The notes beneath the pieces are model-generated. The model was not told where the DNA came from and made no database searches. It saw nothing but the letters and a program-made list of their open reading frames with translations. A stretch of DNA of 22,711 bases from positions 1 through 22,711 of the forward strand of contig CAZIAL010000052.1 of NCBI GenBank assembly GCA_964536965.1. Reading direction: 5' to 3'. Of this stretch, positions 1 to 9,187 are shown one piece after another. The stretch's first letter is position 1. Each line of letters begins with the position of its first letter. The translations under genes were made by a program, and so were the position numbers. The DNA is from JACMQW01 sp964536965 (GTDB taxonomy: Bacteria > Bdellovibrionota > UBA1018).

Positions 1-1575
1 GTCTTTCCGCGCGGGATCCGGAAACGCCTTGACCGATGCATTCGCGAAGATGCCGAGCCGGCGGAGGCGCGCCTCGGAGCGGTACCAAAGCCGTTCGGAC
101 AGGACTTCGCCTTCCTTGATTTCGAGCTCGCGACGGACGGCCTGCGGACGTGTTTTTCTCAGCCCCTCGATCTGGATCGACGAAACGATGTACTGAACTC
201 CTTCATCGATCTCGAGTCGGATGTCCGCGACCCGATTTTCCTGGGCATAGGTCACGAGCCGAGGAGTCGATTCGTTCTTGATCCGAATATCCAGATAACC
301 CCGGTCTCGGTATTTCGCTTTCAGCGCCTCGAGACCTTCGTTCAGCGCATAGAGATTTAGCGGCTTTCCCGCGCTGTTTCCCAGGATGACCGTGACTTCT
401 TCCGGCGCGAATACGGTCATGCCGTCGAATCGCAGATCATCGACGATGGTCTGTTCTCCTTCGTAGAGATAGATCACCAGGTCGACGCGGTCTCCGCTCG
501 GGCGCATGGTCTGGGCGATCGATACGAGCTTCGCCGACAGATAACCCTGGGACTTCATCCACTCGACTAAACGTTCGGCGGATTGGTCGACGTCCTTCGC
601 GACGTAGTATCCACGGGAAACCGAAGGCGACGCGAGCTCCGAATACTTTTCATACAGGATATCGCTTTCGAATACGGCGTTTCCGTCGAAGGCGATATTT
701 TCGATCTCGACGCGGGGCCCTTCTTCGAAAGCGTAGGAGATATTCCGGCGTTGGGCCTTCGTATCCTCGAAAGTATAAACCTCGATTTTAACGAGGGCAT
801 AACCGAGCCGACGATACTCCTCCTCGAATCGGCTGCGAATCCGCTGGATGTAATCCTGGCTGAAACCGAGGAGGCGTTGCTCCTCGATCCACGCCGCGAG
901 CTGACTGTTGGGAAATACCGTATTTCCGCGAAACGAAAAGTTCACTCGTTCGCCGAGGGCAACTCGAATCCTGACTTTCACCCAGCGAGCGGCCTTGCCA
1001 ATCGTCTCCGGCGGCAACGAATAAAGATTGGGAGAGACGATTTCAATCTCCGCCTCCTCCACCTTCGGCGACAGGAAATCCCAGTTCGTCAAAGCGTCCT
1101 GAATCGACCGATATCCGTTCAGAAGGCGCTCCCGATCGAAGAGATCGCCGGGGGCGAGTCCCACCCGGTCATCCACGGAAGCGAGTCGTTTCGTCCATGC
1201 GGAGTTATCGTAGTAGACTTCCACCATGGCAACGCGCGTGGGCTTCCCCTCGGAGATCGCGACTTCCAGGACGGTTTCGGATGGGAGGCCCGGTTTCCTC
1301 CGCTGAACCAGACGGGACTGGATTCGGACCTCCTCGTATCCCTTGGAACGGTAAACTTCCTGAAGATTCTTCGCGGTTTGTACGACCTTGGACCGGTCCA
1401 GTTCGTCGCCGGGGGCGACTTCGATCAGCTTCTCCAGATCCGTGAGGCTGAATGCCGTCACTCCCGTCAGGCTTACTTCGTCGACCTCGATCGCCTGGGC
1501 GCGGGGAATGAGCGACCCGAAGGCGATGGATGCGAGGAAATAAAACGCGATCCGGTGAACAAGATTCTTACGCAT
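1..1575 (-). CDS. Omp85-family outer-membrane assembly protein (BamA/TamA type), C-terminus beyond window
   Basis: This gene encodes an Omp85 protein, the family that inserts beta-barrel proteins into the outer membrane (BamA) or works with TamB in envelope transport (TamA). I translated 525 residues from the minus strand; the frame is still open at the window edge. Residues 1-28 look like a signal peptide ending in RAQA. The rest is a chain of POTRA-like units at roughly 29-109, 110-209, 210-286, 287-373, 374-459 and 460 onward. Their junctions carry the typical EG/GE turn followed by a beta-strand, for example EEGPRVEI near 284 and YEGEQTIV near 371. The beta-barrel lies outside the window. 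Six POTRAs exceed the three of E. coli TamA and the five of E. coli BamA, so the subtype is open. It begins 24 bases after tamB. The ATG at 1575 has a GGAGAG about 18 bases upstream, which is further than usual. The tamB neighbour favours a TamA-like role, but a main BamA is possible. Confidence 0.88.
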   Translation of the reverse strand, partial: MRKNLVHRIAFYFLASIAFGSLIPRAQAIEVDEVSLTGVTAFSLTDLEKLIEVAPGDELDRSKVVQTAKNLQEVYRSKGYEEVRIQSRLVQRRKPGLPSETVLEVAISEGKPTRVAMVEVYYDNSAWTKRLASVDDRVGLAPGDLFDRERLLNGYRSIQDALTNWDFLSPKVEEAEIEIVSPNLYSLPPETIGKAARWVKVRIRVALGERVNFSFRGNTVFPNSQLAAWIEEQRLLGFSQDYIQRIRSRFEEEYRRLGYALVKIEVYTFEDTKAQRRNISYAFEEGPRVEIENIAFDGNAVFESDILYEKYSELASPSVSRGYYVAKDVDQSAERLVEWMKSQGYLSAKLVSIAQTMRPSGDRVDLVIYLYEGEQTIVDDLRFDGMTVFAPEEVTVILGNSAGKPLNLYALNEGLEALKAKYRDRGYLDIRIKNESTPRLVTYAQENRVADIRLEIDEGVQYIVSSIQIEGLRKTRPQAVRRELEIKEGEVLSERLWYRSEARLRRLGIFANASVKAFPDPARKD

Positions 1576-1599
1576 GGGTCGTGAACGAAGTCGCTCTCC

Positions 1600-4500
1600 T
1601 CATTTGAATCGCCTCTGCAGCTTCAAGTCCACGCCGAACGAGTTCGTCTTCGGTTCTTCGACGGTCACCCCTTCGATACTGTCCCAGACACCGATCACCG
1701 ACAGGCCGTTGGTGACCCTGACTTCGGCGTTGACTTCGCGCTGCGTGGAACTTCCCACGCCGACGGTACTCCCCGCCGAAACTCCGAAACGCTTGCCGAA
1801 CTGTCTGCGAATCACGAGCTTCGGCGCGGTCGCCGAATCCCCGGCCGAAGGGCGCGAAAAAGCGCTGGTCCCTGTACGATCGTCGAAAGCCTCGTCGATT
1901 CCGATTTGAAAGCCGGTCTTATTCTGGACTTCCCGATTGAAATCAAGCGAGTGAAGAACGAGCGATGCCGCCTCACCTTGCTCATAAGCCGAGCGATCGG
2001 TAGACCGAAATTTTCGCGTCTCATCGCCGGTCACTCCCAGCGCGAGCAGATTCAGGATCTCCGGCTCGGGCATCGGTGGGTTCGATGAAAACTCGAACCG
2101 CTGATTGTCGAATCGGCCCGTCGCAAAAAGCTGGATGCGACGGTTCGCCACTTCGGTCGCGGCGAGAACTTCGAACCGCGGGTTGATGACCGACGGGCTG
2201 TCGAACTCCATAACGCCACTTTGGATCTGAAAAGCGCGATCCTTAAAAAGAATCTTGCCCTGGACCGCCGTCGCCTTCCCAAGCGGGCGGGGATTGTCGA
2301 TCGGTCCGACGATTCGGAGTTCGCCGCGGGCTTCGAGATCCATCAGTTCGTTCTGGACGATGATATTCCCCGGGGCGGAAACCGCGATATCCAGCCGGAA
2401 AAGCGGGATTGAATTCGTCGAAGACGCGCTCGGAGGCGGGAGGTACTGGACCGTGCGCAATCCCTGTCCTCGAGCGGATGCCACCTTTTCGCGGCTGATC
2501 GCGTTCTCGAGCAGGATCTTTCCGCCGATCAGATAGGGGCGCTCGGTGCCGGAGACCTGTAGTTTCCCGCGAACCTTCGCGACCTGGAACGGATAGACTT
2601 TCAGCTTATTACCGTGCAGTCCCAATTCGAAGTCCATCGTGGGCCACTTATTCCAGAAGAAGTCCATCGCACCATCGAGCGTGGCCCGTCCCGAAGCGAG
2701 GTTCGAGTCGATCGAATTCAGCGAAAGGGTTCCGTCCTCGAGGTCGTAAGTTCCGCGAATGTTTTCGACGGGCGTCTCGATCCCCTGGATGCGAACCATG
2801 CCGTTTTGGATGCTACCCGAGCCGGTCACCTGCGGTTCCTTCAGCGTCCCCCCGATGGAAAGGTCGAGAGTGGCCACGCCTTCCGTCTTCTCGAGCGCCG
2901 AGGTAAAAAACTCGGCGATCGATAGATCCAGTTTTCCCCGAATCGAGCCGTCCAGCTTTCCGGCCGTCGATCGCAGCGACATCGTCGCCGATCCTTCGTC
3001 GCCGACGAGGGAAAGCGACGGGATCGTGAAACTCCCGCGATCGATCCGAAAATCGTAGGCTCGGGCCAGGCGAAACGACGCCCCCGTCTTGCGCAGGACA
3101 TATTCCGAAACTCGGCCTTGCCCCGAACCGACCTCCGCCTGCCCCGAAAGAAATTCGAGGCGGTAGCTTCCGCTGACGCGACCGCTGAGATTCTCGTCCT
3201 GCATGAGCGCCGGATTCAGAAGAAGAATTACTGGAGAAAAATCGACGGACTGGCCGCTGACTTCGAAGAAACTTTCCCGACCAGGCGTGAAGTCATACAG
3301 CGCGCGCAGGGTCGCTTGGTCCCCGAGTCCGATGCCGTCGATTTTCGCGCGACCCGACTTCGTCTCGATGGCGAGAGAGGAATCGCCGAACTTCTTCCCC
3401 CGGAGAACGAAATTCGTCAGGCGAACATCCGTTTTCGACTCGACGGCGCCCTCCGGTCCTTTTCCTTGGGAAGTCGCATTCAAGGCACCGCGCAGAGGAA
3501 TATCGAGACTCGCGATGCGATCGACATCGCTGAGCGAAAGGTTTTCCGTCGAAATTTTCCAGTCATAGTTCGACTTGGCGTCGAACGAAACCGCTCCGAA
3601 GATTTTGCCTTGTCGCTTGGTGCCCTCGAACTCCGAAAGAAAGTACTTGCCGCGGTCGTACCCGCCCACGAGTTTTACCCGCGAAAAGCGCTCGCCGAAA
3701 TACTCCCATCGGATCCCGTCGAGCGAAGCGTCGACTTTCATCTCCGAAAGCGAGATCCCGCCGTGGACGCGCATCTCGCCGGTCATCGCGCCCGTTACGC
3801 CACGCGGAAACCACCAAAAATCCTTCGTGAACTCGTCGAAGATGGAAACGAAGTCTCCGATATTTCCGCCGCCCGGGACGGAAACGCGAAAATCCATTTG
3901 TTCCTTCACGCCGAGATCCATTTTTCCGTTCAGCCGGTAACGAGTGCGCCCTCGATTGCAGTCCAGATTCTGGAACAAAAGCGCCGAAGGCGCGTCATCC
4001 CAGGTGATTCGCCCGCGAAAATCTCCGAACCCGAGTTTGAGATACCTGAAGTTCTGAATGGACCCGTCGAAGTCCAGTTTCACCGCCGCCGCGGGGCCAT
4101 GGACGCGGATGGTAAGCGCTCCGGTGCCTTCGATTTCGTTTTCGGCGAGAATTCCGAATTCCTTGAAATCCACCGGTCCGGAACCAGTCAGTTCGTAAGA
4201 CGTCTTTCCATCGGCGATCCCGATCTCGCCCTGAATCCCCAGCTTTGTCGCGAGCATGCCGGCCGTCATCGATTCGAAGCGCACCCGCTTCGGGTTCACG
4301 CTGACCGTGCCCTGGAGTTTCGTTTGTTTCAGACTGATGATGCGATTCAGTTTTCGCTGCTGCGAGTAGCGCTGGTTATCGATCTGCAGACCTTCGATTC
4401 CCCAGTCGACCTCGGCGCGGATCTCGAACGGAAGGTCCGGAGTCGCCGGCGTAAACTTCACTTTGGCGTCCCCGGAAATCCGCCCGTCGAGTGAGTAGAG

Positions 4501-5709
4501 TTCCTCGAGAAGTTCGGCTCCGAGCCAGAGAACATGGGCGCGCTTCAGGCTAAGCGTGGTCTCGATCGGCGCGGGCTTGGTCAGGTCGTATTTAAAGGCC
4601 CCGATTTCAAGCCGCCCGCCCGAGCCGGGCTGGCCGCCGCCCCGCTTTTCGATTTCCTTGGACTCGACGATCGCCTTCTTCACCACGATCTCGTCGCCGC
4701 TTCCGGCGGTCGGTGCCGTATAACTCCCCTCGACTTCGACGCGATCCAGTACGTATTTGCGATAGACCAGATTTTCCCCGCGCAGGCTGCCGCTCGCGGA
4801 AAGGGTCTCGGGAACGCGGTCGAGTTGCATCTGCGCCCGACCGTCGAACGAGACATGCCCCTCCGGCAAATTTTCGGTCGACTTCCCCTTGGAGAGGAAG
4901 TCCAGCATGCGGCGGAGATCCCCCTGAAGCCTTAGAGCGACGTCGGCCTTAAGCCCGATTCCACGCAGCAGATCTCCGGTTACGGTTCCGCTCGCGATCG
5001 CCTGCGTTCCCTCCCGAATCAGCTCGAACTCCTTCACGTCCACACCGGTCGCACCTACTCGGGCGGAAACGCGAAGACTGTCCACCGTCTTCGGATAGGG
5101 AAATTCGTCAGGGGTCTCCGCCACGAGTTCGCCGAGATGCACGAGCACATCGTAATAAGTTTCCTGATTTTCGGAGATCTTCTCGACTTCGACGGACTTC
5201 GCGTTGAATTTCGCGCGACTCTTCAGCGTCGGCAGGTCCAGTTCGACCGTCGTATTTTCCAGCGTGACCCTTTCCGTCTGGATTTCGAACAAGTCTTGCC
5301 AAGATACGCCGAGCTTCTTCTTCTTGGCCGCCGTCTTTCCGGGAACGATCGAGGTCTTTACGTTTCCATGGATGATCTTCACTTCGTGGATGCTGACTCG
5401 CCCAGATAGGATCTGGAGGGGACGGAACGACAGCTCCATCTGTTCGGCATCGATCCGAGTGTTGGGAGGAATATTGGCCGAGTTGATCTCCGCCGCCACG
5501 ATGCGAGGATTCACCACGCCTACTCCGGGCGGGAACAGTTTAATCGAGAGATTCGTGAAATCGGCGGTGATCCCGAGGTTATCGGGGACATACTTCGCCA
5601 GCACACGCTTCAGCTGATTGGCGAAAGCGGCGCTCTGGATATAGGCCGCCGCCGAGAAGATCAACACGGCGACGACACTGAAGAAAATTAAGATCGGGTG
5701 CTTGCGCAT
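1600..5709 (-). CDS. tamB: TamB (DUF490) translocation and assembly module / lipid-transport protein
   Basis: The product is a 1369-residue AsmA-like protein of the TamB family, close to the E. coli length of about 1260. TamB proteins are anchored in the inner membrane and span the periplasm as a hydrophobic beta-groove. They are linked to outer-membrane protein assembly and to phospholipid transport. An N-terminal signal anchor (about residues 5-25) is followed by long beta-rich repeats. The C-terminal third carries the recognisable TamB domain, including GKILFKDRAFQIQSG and NPRFEVLAATEV and a late stretch ILNLLALGVTGDE. A PPP motif sits at 1091-1093. The ATG lies inside the 3' end of the upstream TPR gene, overlapping it by 22 bases. 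No clear Shine-Dalgarno sequence precedes it, so translation is probably coupled. An Omp85 gene follows directly, giving the classic TamA-TamB type pairing. Family assignment is firm; the exact cargo is unknown. Confidence 0.92.
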   Translation of the reverse strand: MRKHPILIFFSVVAVLIFSAAAYIQSAAFANQLKRVLAKYVPDNLGITADFTNLSIKLFPPGVGVVNPRIVAAEINSANIPPNTRIDAEQMELSFRPLQILSGRVSIHEVKIIHGNVKTSIVPGKTAAKKKKLGVSWQDLFEIQTERVTLENTTVELDLPTLKSRAKFNAKSVEVEKISENQETYYDVLVHLGELVAETPDEFPYPKTVDSLRVSARVGATGVDVKEFELIREGTQAIASGTVTGDLLRGIGLKADVALRLQGDLRRMLDFLSKGKSTENLPEGHVSFDGRAQMQLDRVPETLSASGSLRGENLVYRKYVLDRVEVEGSYTAPTAGSGDEIVVKKAIVESKEIEKRGGGQPGSGGRLEIGAFKYDLTKPAPIETTLSLKRAHVLWLGAELLEELYSLDGRISGDAKVKFTPATPDLPFEIRAEVDWGIEGLQIDNQRYSQQRKLNRIISLKQTKLQGTVSVNPKRVRFESMTAGMLATKLGIQGEIGIADGKTSYELTGSGPVDFKEFGILAENEIEGTGALTIRVHGPAAAVKLDFDGSIQNFRYLKLGFGDFRGRITWDDAPSALLFQNLDCNRGRTRYRLNGKMDLGVKEQMDFRVSVPGGGNIGDFVSIFDEFTKDFWWFPRGVTGAMTGEMRVHGGISLSEMKVDASLDGIRWEYFGERFSRVKLVGGYDRGKYFLSEFEGTKRQGKIFGAVSFDAKSNYDWKISTENLSLSDVDRIASLDIPLRGALNATSQGKGPEGAVESKTDVRLTNFVLRGKKFGDSSLAIETKSGRAKIDGIGLGDQATLRALYDFTPGRESFFEVSGQSVDFSPVILLLNPALMQDENLSGRVSGSYRLEFLSGQAEVGSGQGRVSEYVLRKTGASFRLARAYDFRIDRGSFTIPSLSLVGDEGSATMSLRSTAGKLDGSIRGKLDLSIAEFFTSALEKTEGVATLDLSIGGTLKEPQVTGSGSIQNGMVRIQGIETPVENIRGTYDLEDGTLSLNSIDSNLASGRATLDGAMDFFWNKWPTMDFELGLHGNKLKVYPFQVAKVRGKLQVSGTERPYLIGGKILLENAISREKVASARGQGLRTVQYLPPPSASSTNSIPLFRLDIAVSAPGNIIVQNELMDLEARGELRIVGPIDNPRPLGKATAVQGKILFKDRAFQIQSGVMEFDSPSVINPRFEVLAATEVANRRIQLFATGRFDNQRFEFSSNPPMPEPEILNLLALGVTGDETRKFRSTDRSAYEQGEAASLVLHSLDFNREVQNKTGFQIGIDEAFDDRTGTSAFSRPSAGDSATAPKLVIRRQFGKRFGVSAGSTVGVGSSTQREVNAEVRVTNGLSVIGVWDSIEGVTVEEPKTNSFGVDLKLQRRFK

Positions 5710-6572
5710 TTTTTCAAACAGGTCTGGAGACGTTCGTGGCTGTCACGGTAATGGTTCTCGATCTGCAGGACCGCGCGGAACCATCGCGCGGCGGCTTCAT
5801 GGTTTCCGAGGGCTTCCTGTGCGCGGCCGCCCAGGTATCCGTAATCCAATTTCTCTTCCGGAGCGATGCTCTGGTCGGCCACCAGAGTCTCCACTTCGAT
5901 CATCGCGTCGAATGGTCGCCCCGCCGCCAGGAGCGTCGTAGCGAGCAAGCCCCGGGCCTTTCGCGCGAAATCGGGATCGCGGGCCGCCACTTCGAACTGG
6001 CGGATCGCCGCCTCGAAAAGCTCCATCTCGAGGAATGCGATGCCGAGATCGAGACGATCCTGCGACCCGGCGTTTTCACAAAGAACGTCCATTCCTTCGA
6101 TAAATCGGCGTTTCGCTTCATCGTTCGGAAAGAGTTCGCTCTCGGTCGCTTCGGATGGTCCTAGTTCTTTCTCCAGCGACGCGAGCACCGCCGCCGATGC
6201 TTCGTCCGGTTTCGGTACGCCCTTCATTCTCGAACTGCGGTAGCCGCTGGGTGCGGCCTCTTCGCCACCGAGCATTTTCTTGATCTCGATCTTCTGGATC
6301 TCTTCCAGACGATCTCGCGCGCCCAAATTTCCCGGTTCGATCCGCATGACCTTGCGAAGCGTCTTCTTCGCATCTTCATAGAGCCCCTCGCTCATGAGGA
6401 TCTTCGCGTTCAGCAAAAGTTCGTCCGGCGACTCGGAGCCGGAAGAGGACTCCGTGATCGCGGCATCCGGAGCGGCTCCCGAGCTGGATTTCTGATCGGG
6501 ACGCAAGACGGTCCGGGTCTGCAGAAGATCGTCGCCCAGATCCACTTGCGTGCTGATCGTTTTCTCCGACAT
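5688..6572 (-). CDS. Cytoplasmic TPR-repeat protein of unknown function
   Basis: This 294-residue protein has no signal peptide or membrane segment. A polar, Ser-rich N-terminal region (about 1-50) precedes one TPR-like helical pair at about 50-85 (LLLNAKILMSEGLYEDAKKT). After a charged linker, a C-terminal TPR block runs from about 170 to 290. TPR arrays are protein-protein docking surfaces, so it may be an adaptor. The ATG is preceded by AAGGAG five bases upstream, a strong ribosome binding site. Its 3' end overlaps tamB by 22 bases, so the two are probably translated together. The N-terminus holds several Thr residues next to Asp or Arg (STQVDLGDD, TRTVLRPD), which could be a phosphorylation tail, but that is speculation. 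I do not recognise a named family. Confidence 0.8.
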   Translation of the reverse strand: MSEKTISTQVDLGDDLLQTRTVLRPDQKSSSGAAPDAAITESSSGSESPDELLLNAKILMSEGLYEDAKKTLRKVMRIEPGNLGARDRLEEIQKIEIKKMLGGEEAAPSGYRSSRMKGVPKPDEASAAVLASLEKELGPSEATESELFPNDEAKRRFIEGMDVLCENAGSQDRLDLGIAFLEMELFEAAIRQFEVAARDPDFARKARGLLATTLLAAGRPFDAMIEVETLVADQSIAPEEKLDYGYLGGRAQEALGNHEAAARWFRAVLQIENHYRDSHERLQTCLKKCASTRS

Positions 6573-6641
6573 CGAAGCTCCTTCCTAGAGCATGGGCAAG
6601 CGAGCCCACGGAAATGGATCGACTGATCCATCTATTCGATT
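6573..6641 (-). other. accC-TPR spacer with two small inverted repeats
   Basis: This 69-base spacer follows the accC stop and contains two hairpin-capable repeats on the transcribed strand. The first is a perfect 7-bp stem (ATGGATC / GATCCAT, 6614-6631) with a 4-base loop. The second is a 5-bp stem (TGGGC / GCCCA, 6593-6608). Neither is followed by a long T run, so neither is a convincing terminator. They may mark partial attenuation or an RNA processing site between accC and the TPR-tamB-Omp85 group. I saw no convincing promoter. Confidence 0.4.
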
Positions 6642-8003
6642 TTACTCGGATTTAGCGAGGAACTCTTCCAAAAAGTGCGTATCGTAATCCGCTTCGGCGA
6701 ACTGACGGGAAGCGAGGATTTTCTTGTGCATCGAGATGTTCGTTTTGATGCCCTCAACGATGTATTCGTCAAGCGCTTGCCGCATCTTCAGAATCGCGGC
6801 GGCGCGGGATTCCGCGTGCACGATCAGTTTTCCGATCATCGAGTCGTAGAAAGGAACGACGCGATACTGGTCGTAAATGAATGAATCATTCCGGACTCCG
6901 AACCCTCCGGGCACATGAAGTGCCGTGATCAGTCCCGGAGACGGCGCGAAAGTTCGCGGATCTTCCGCATTGATTCGACACTCGATCGAATGCGATTCGA
7001 TGCGGATGTCGGACTGCTTGAGCGTCAGTTTTTCGCCGGCGGCGACCCGAATTTGCTCCTGGATCAAATCGACTCCGGTGACCATTTCCGTCACGGGATG
7101 CTCGACTTGGATTCGAGTGTTCATCTCCATGAAATAAAATTGACGATTGCTGTCGACGAGGAACTCTACGGTGCCGACGCTTTCGTAGTTCACCAAATTG
7201 CAGAGGGCGATGGCGGCACGCCCCATTTCTTCTCGAAGTTCGGGGGTTACTACCGGAGACGGCGCTTCTTCGATCAGCTTCTGGTGGCGGCGCTGGATCG
7301 TGCAGTCGCGTTCGCCGAGAAAAAGTCGATTCCCGTATTTGTCGCAAAGTACCTGGATCTCGACGTGGCGCGGATTCTCGCAAAATTTTTCGACATACAT
7401 GGACGGGTTCCCGAACGCGGCCCCCGCTTCCGAACACATCCGATCGAAGTTTTCCCGAATCTGGGCCGAAGAACGGACGATATGGATCCCGCGGCCGCCG
7501 CCGCCGGCGGCCGCTTTCAGGATGACCGGATAGCCGATCCGTTCCGCTTCGCTGACCGCCTCGTCCACATCCGCGACCGGATCGATCGTGCCGGGAAGCA
7601 TCGGAACGCCCGCTTCCTTCGCGTATTTGCGCGCGCGAGTTTTCTCGCCCATCGCTTCGATATTCTCCGGAGTCGGCCCGATGAAGGTGATTTTACATTC
7701 GCGACAGAGACGCGCGAATTCCGCATTCTCCGACAAAAATCCGTAACCGGGATGGATCGCGTCGGCTTCGGTGATGTCGGCGGCCGAAAGAACCGCCGCG
7801 ATATTCAGATAGCTTTGTTTCGACTGCGGGGGTCCGATACAGACGGCTTCATCCGCGAGTTTTACATGCAGCGATTTCTCGTCCGCAGTCGAGTAAACGG
7901 CGACGGTGGAAATTCCGAGCTGCTTGCACGCACGAATCACCCGCAGGGCGATTTCCCCGCGATTAGCGATCAAAATCTTGCGAATCGGCTGTGACTTTTT
8001 CAT
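6642..8003 (-). CDS. accC: Acetyl-CoA carboxylase, biotin carboxylase subunit
   Basis: AccC uses ATP and bicarbonate to carboxylate the biotin carried by AccB, the first half-reaction of malonyl-CoA synthesis for fatty acids. The 453-residue length matches the stand-alone bacterial subunit (about 449). The N-terminal KILIANRGEIALR motif starts at about residue 9. The glycine-rich ATP lid KAAAGGGGRG is at 163-172, ERDCTIQRR at 231-239, and the catalytic segment EMNTRIQVEHPVTE at 293-306. No biotinyl or carboxyltransferase domain is fused, which argues against pyruvate or propionyl-CoA carboxylase. It starts three bases after accB, so the two are co-translated. accA and accD are not in this window. 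Confidence 0.97.
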   Translation of the reverse strand: MKKSQPIRKILIANRGEIALRVIRACKQLGISTVAVYSTADEKSLHVKLADEAVCIGPPQSKQSYLNIAAVLSAADITEADAIHPGYGFLSENAEFARLCRECKITFIGPTPENIEAMGEKTRARKYAKEAGVPMLPGTIDPVADVDEAVSEAERIGYPVILKAAAGGGGRGIHIVRSSAQIRENFDRMCSEAGAAFGNPSMYVEKFCENPRHVEIQVLCDKYGNRLFLGERDCTIQRRHQKLIEEAPSPVVTPELREEMGRAAIALCNLVNYESVGTVEFLVDSNRQFYFMEMNTRIQVEHPVTEMVTGVDLIQEQIRVAAGEKLTLKQSDIRIESHSIECRINAEDPRTFAPSPGLITALHVPGGFGVRNDSFIYDQYRVVPFYDSMIGKLIVHAESRAAAILKMRQALDEYIVEGIKTNISMHKKILASRQFAEADYDTHFLEEFLAKSE

Positions 8004-8006
8004 CGA

Positions 8007-8537
8007 CTAGACTTCGATGACGAAGAGAGCTTCGCCGAATTCGACGGGCTGGCCGTTCTCGACGAGGACGGAAACGATCTTTCCGTCGAATTCCGACTCG
8101 ATCTCGTTCATCAGCTTCATCGCTTCGATGATGCAGAGGGTTTGTCCCTTGCGAACGACTTGGCCTTCCTTCGCGTAGGGAGCGGCGTTCGGATTCGAGG
8201 CCCGATAGAACGTCCCGACGAACGGCGAAGTAATTTTCTTCTGATTCGCGGCGAGTGGCGCGGCGGCGGCTGGCTCCTTCGCCAGGGTGAGCGCGGGGGA
8301 AGGGGCGGCAACCGGCGCGGGAGCCGGAGGGGCAGCGGGAGCCGGGGCCGGCGACATCATCATGGAACCCATGCCCGGCATGCGCACATGCAAGCGGCCA
8401 TGTTTATCCTCGAGCTCGACTTCGCCCACTCCGTATGAGCCCATCAACCGAAAAACTTCTTCGAGACGTTTCATTTCCGCCGATGCGGGAGCCGCCTTCG
8501 GGGTTTCTTTCAGGGAGCTTTTCAGTTTCTTTTTCAA
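8007..8537 (-). CDS. accB: Acetyl-CoA carboxylase, biotin carboxyl carrier protein
   Basis: AccB carries the biotin that is carboxylated by AccC and then hands the carboxyl group to acetyl-CoA. The biotin motif AMKLMNE is present, with the modified Lys at residue 141 of this start and the lipoyl/biotinyl fold at the C-terminal end. A Pro/Ala-rich hinge (about residues 62-95) links it to the N-terminal helical region, as in other BCCPs. The start shown is a TTG preceded by GAGG eight bases upstream and 13 bases after efp. An internal ATG at 8474 (MKRLEEVFRLMGS) fits the usual family N-terminus better but has only a poorly placed ribosome binding site. The start is therefore uncertain; the gene is not. 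Confidence 0.93.
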   Translation of the reverse strand: MKKKLKSSLKETPKAAPASAEMKRLEEVFRLMGSYGVGEVELEDKHGRLHVRMPGMGSMMMSPAPAPAAPPAPAPVAAPSPALTLAKEPAAAAPLAANQKKITSPFVGTFYRASNPNAAPYAKEGQVVRKGQTLCIIEAMKLMNEIESEFDGKIVSVLVENGQPVEFGEALFVIEV

Positions 8538-8550
8538 GCAGGAGACCTCG

Positions 8551-9120
8551 TTACTTGTTCGCTTTTTCGACGTACGAGACTTCGCGCGTATCCACTTTGA
8601 TGAGGTCTCCCTCTTTCAGGTGGAACGGGACTTGGACGGTGGCGCCCGTCTCGAGTTTCGCCGGTTTCGTACCGCCGGTAACCGTATCGCCCTTGAATGC
8701 CGGATCGCACTCGACGATCTTCAGAACGACGAAGGTCGGGAGTTCGACGCCGATCGGGCGGTCGTTATAATACTGAACCTGGATGACGAGATTTTCCTGG
8801 AGAAGGTCCTTCGAGTCGCCGAGCGTCTCTTCTTGAATCACCACTTGGTCGAACGTCGACTGATTCATGAAGTTGTAACCGGCGGCATCCTTATAGAGGA
8901 ATTGCATTTCCACCTGTTCGGTATTCGCCTGGTCGACTTTGTCGCCGGAAGTGATCGTTTTCTCGGTCACGTTCCCATTCAACATGTTCTTGATTTTCGT
9001 GCGCGTGAACGCGCGCCCTTTTCCCGGGCTGACGTGTTGGAAATCGATGATTTCGTAGGGAACTTTATCAATCTCGATCTTGAGTCCCTTGCGGAACTGG
9101 TTCGTTGCGTATTGGCTCAT
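8551..9120 (-). CDS. efp: Translation elongation factor P
   Basis: EF-P enters the ribosomal E site and relieves stalling at consecutive prolines. The 189-residue length and three-domain beta-barrel pattern fit the family: KOW-like N-domain about 1-65, then two OB-like domains. The loop SPGKGRAF places a Lys at position 34. That is the residue modified with beta-lysine in E. coli, so a Lys-modified rather than Arg-modified EF-P is likely. The order efp-accB-accC is a recurrent arrangement in many bacteria. No clear Shine-Dalgarno is visible before the ATG, and a small hairpin lies in the 67-base gap upstream. The operon's own TamB (PPP at 1091-1093) and PilQ (TPPW at 406-409) contain motifs of the kind that depend on EF-P. 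Confidence 0.96.
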   Translation of the reverse strand: MSQYATNQFRKGLKIEIDKVPYEIIDFQHVSPGKGRAFTRTKIKNMLNGNVTEKTITSGDKVDQANTEQVEMQFLYKDAAGYNFMNQSTFDQVVIQEETLGDSKDLLQENLVIQVQYYNDRPIGVELPTFVVLKIVECDPAFKGDTVTGGTKPAKLETGATVQVPFHLKEGDLIKVDTREVSYVEKANK

Positions 9121-9139
9121 AGGAGATAATGGCTACCAT

Positions 9140-9154
9140 GCCCCTTTACGGGGC
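9140..9154 (-). other. Small hairpin upstream of efp
   Basis: In the 67-base gap before efp a GCCCC / GGGGC stem of 5 bp encloses a 5-base loop. It ends about 20 bases before the efp ATG and lacks a trailing T run, so it is not an intrinsic terminator. It could affect efp translation or mark RNA processing. The role is unproven. Confidence 0.3.
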
Positions 9155-9187
9155 GGCAACGGTATTTATTTCAGCTATTCTAAGGAC

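Noticed and set aside
3118..4494. Long rightward open frame of 458 codons opposite tamB; similar ones at 583-1584 and 6915-7994
   Set aside because: They lie fully antisense to clear genes with family motifs, lack ribosome binding sites and show no recognisable domains. Long antisense frames are common in G+C-rich coding DNA.
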